From the NCBI GenBank assembly GCA_025454185.1, contig JALOOY010000212.1, forward strand, positions 1-6,286: a DNA stretch of 6,286 nt, in the 5' to 3' direction. The notes under the pieces are model-generated. The model did no database searches. It was not told the origin of the DNA and saw nothing but the letters and a program-made list of their open reading frames with translations. Position 1 is the stretch's first letter. The number at the start of each line of letters is the position of its first letter. The position numbers and the translations under genes are program-made. Positions 5,464 through 6,286 of the stretch are shown here, piece by piece. The stretch comes from Thermodesulfobacteriota bacterium (GTDB taxonomy: Bacteria > Desulfobacterota > RBG-13-43-22).

Positions 5464-6286
5464 ATGGCCAACGCCGGAGTTGAAGCTATCTTGAAACTAT
5501 CCATTGTCATACCCTTTTATAACGAGGTCAAAAATATTCCTTCCCTGCTGGAGGAAATTTATCAGGCCCTCCGGCCTACCGGGTGGCTTTATGAAATAGT
5601 CGCCGTCGACGATGGCAGCAAGGATGGGACCTTGGAACTCCTCCGCCAGGAGCTGGGCCGGTTTGACCATTTTCAACTGATCCGTTTTCGCAAAAATTTC
5701 GGGCAGACGGCCGCTATGGCCGCCGGATTTGACCGGGCGACCGGGGAAATCATCATTACCATGGACGGGGACCTGCAAAACGACCCGGCCGACATCCCCC
5801 GGCTGGTGGATAAGATCGGTGAGGGCTACGATATCGTCAGCGGCTGGCGGGAAAAACGGAAAGACCCTTTTCTGACCCGAAGGTTGCCCTCCCACCTGGC
5901 CAATAAGATTATATCCTGGGTAACCGGCGTCAAACTGCATGACTACGGCTGCACCCTGAAGGCCTTTAAACAGGAGGTGGCCAAACATATCCGTCTGTAC
6001 GGGGAAATGCACCGGTTCATTCCGGCTATCGCCAGTTGGATGGGGGTAACCATTGACGAAATCCCGGTCAATCACCGCCCTCGGAAATTCGGCCGCTCCA
6101 AATACGGTCTTTCCCGAACCATCCGGGTCATCCTGGACCTGATTACAGTGAAGTTCCTGTTGACCTATTCCACCCGTCCCATCCACGTATTCGGGCTGTG
6201 GGGAATCGTGTCCGGTTTTTCCGGTCTGGCCCTGGCCCTGGTGCTGACCCTGCAGCGCCTGTTCGGAGGGACGCCCCTGTCCAACC
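5464..6286 (+). CDS. Family 2 glycosyltransferase, polyprenyl-phosphate hexose synthase type (DPM1/GtrB-like), 3' end outside window
   Basis: The frame is open from ATG 5464 to the window end (274 codons). The GT-A core is clear: LSIVIPFYNE (12-21), the nucleotide-binding aspartates in VAVDDGSKDGT (46-56), the metal-binding DGD in MDGDLQNDP (100-108), GWREKRKDP (127-135), HDYGCTLKAF (159-168) and the RKFGRSKYGLSR acceptor-loop motif (207-218). Hydrophobic segments from about 220 onward, with one clear helix at 242-263, match the C-terminal membrane anchor of bacterial GtrB/CsbB/DPM-like enzymes. These make undecaprenyl-phosphate-linked hexose at the cytoplasmic face from a nucleotide sugar. 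Which sugar cannot be told. In-frame TAA codons (for example 5437-5439) bound the start. ATG 5464 has no Shine-Dalgarno at a workable distance. TTG 5491 has GGAG 11 bases upstream and would give the usual short N-terminus MKLSIVIPFYNE, so it is a real alternative. The product probably feeds the GT-C enzymes encoded divergently. Confidence 0.92.
   Translation, partial: MANAGVEAILKLSIVIPFYNEVKNIPSLLEEIYQALRPTGWLYEIVAVDDGSKDGTLELLRQELGRFDHFQLIRFRKNFGQTAAMAAGFDRATGEIIITMDGDLQNDPADIPRLVDKIGEGYDIVSGWREKRKDPFLTRRLPSHLANKIISWVTGVKLHDYGCTLKAFKQEVAKHIRLYGEMHRFIPAIASWMGVTIDEIPVNHRPRKFGRSKYGLSRTIRVILDLITVKFLLTYSTRPIHVFGLWGIVSGFSGLALALVLTLQRLFGGTPLSN
5476..5493 (+). promoter_or_regulatory. Alternative ribosome binding site and TTG start for the glycosyltransferase
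   Basis: GGAG (5476-5479) lies 11 bases ahead of TTG (5491-5493), which is in frame with the glycosyltransferase. Starting here removes nine residues (MANAGVEAI) that precede the conserved first beta strand. The upstream ATG has only an AAGGA about 21 bases away (5438-5442), which is too far. The ATG is kept for the CDS because ATG is the commoner start codon, but the evidence is balanced. Confidence 0.4.

Noticed and set aside
5497..6186. A 229-codon minus-strand open frame
   Set aside because: It is antisense to the GT2 glycosyltransferase, whose catalytic motifs are all intact in the plus frame. The antisense translation shows no recognisable domain.

Overview
The window holds four protein-coding genes and no RNA gene, mobile element or CRISPR array that I can support. 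It is GC-rich and reads like a Gram-negative, possibly Desulfobacterota/Deltaproteobacteria-type genome. That assignment rests only on general composition and on memory of where this protein architecture occurs, so it is weak. The content points to a chromosomal locus for envelope glycan or glycoprotein assembly.

Left two thirds (1-4667, minus strand): two consecutive, overlapping genes encode paralogous large membrane proteins. Each starts with a GT-C-type polytopic membrane region (glycosyltransferase 39 / ArnT-like) with an acidic motif just after the first helix. This is followed by a soluble alpha/beta-looking domain and a discoidin (F5/8 type C)-like beta domain. In the complete protein (914 aa) the soluble-plus-discoidin unit occurs twice. 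The downstream paralogue runs off the left edge as its second unit begins. Relative to its sister, it lacks about 27 residues covering one membrane helix.

Divergent intergenic region (4668-4839): it holds an imperfect inverted repeat and candidate promoters facing both ways whose -10 elements abut, so the minus-strand pair and the plus-strand genes may be co-regulated.

Right third (4840-6286, plus strand): a small YdjM/DUF457-type membrane protein (putative metal-dependent hydrolase) is followed after 78 bases by a family 2 glycosyltransferase of the polyprenyl-phosphate hexose synthase type (DPM1/GtrB-like). The latter runs off the right edge.

Working model (inference): the family 2 enzyme would load a sugar onto undecaprenyl phosphate at the inner face of the membrane. 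After flipping, the GT-C enzymes would use that lipid-linked sugar on the periplasmic side, with their discoidin-like domains binding the glycan acceptor or product. No acceptor or sugar can be named from the sequence.
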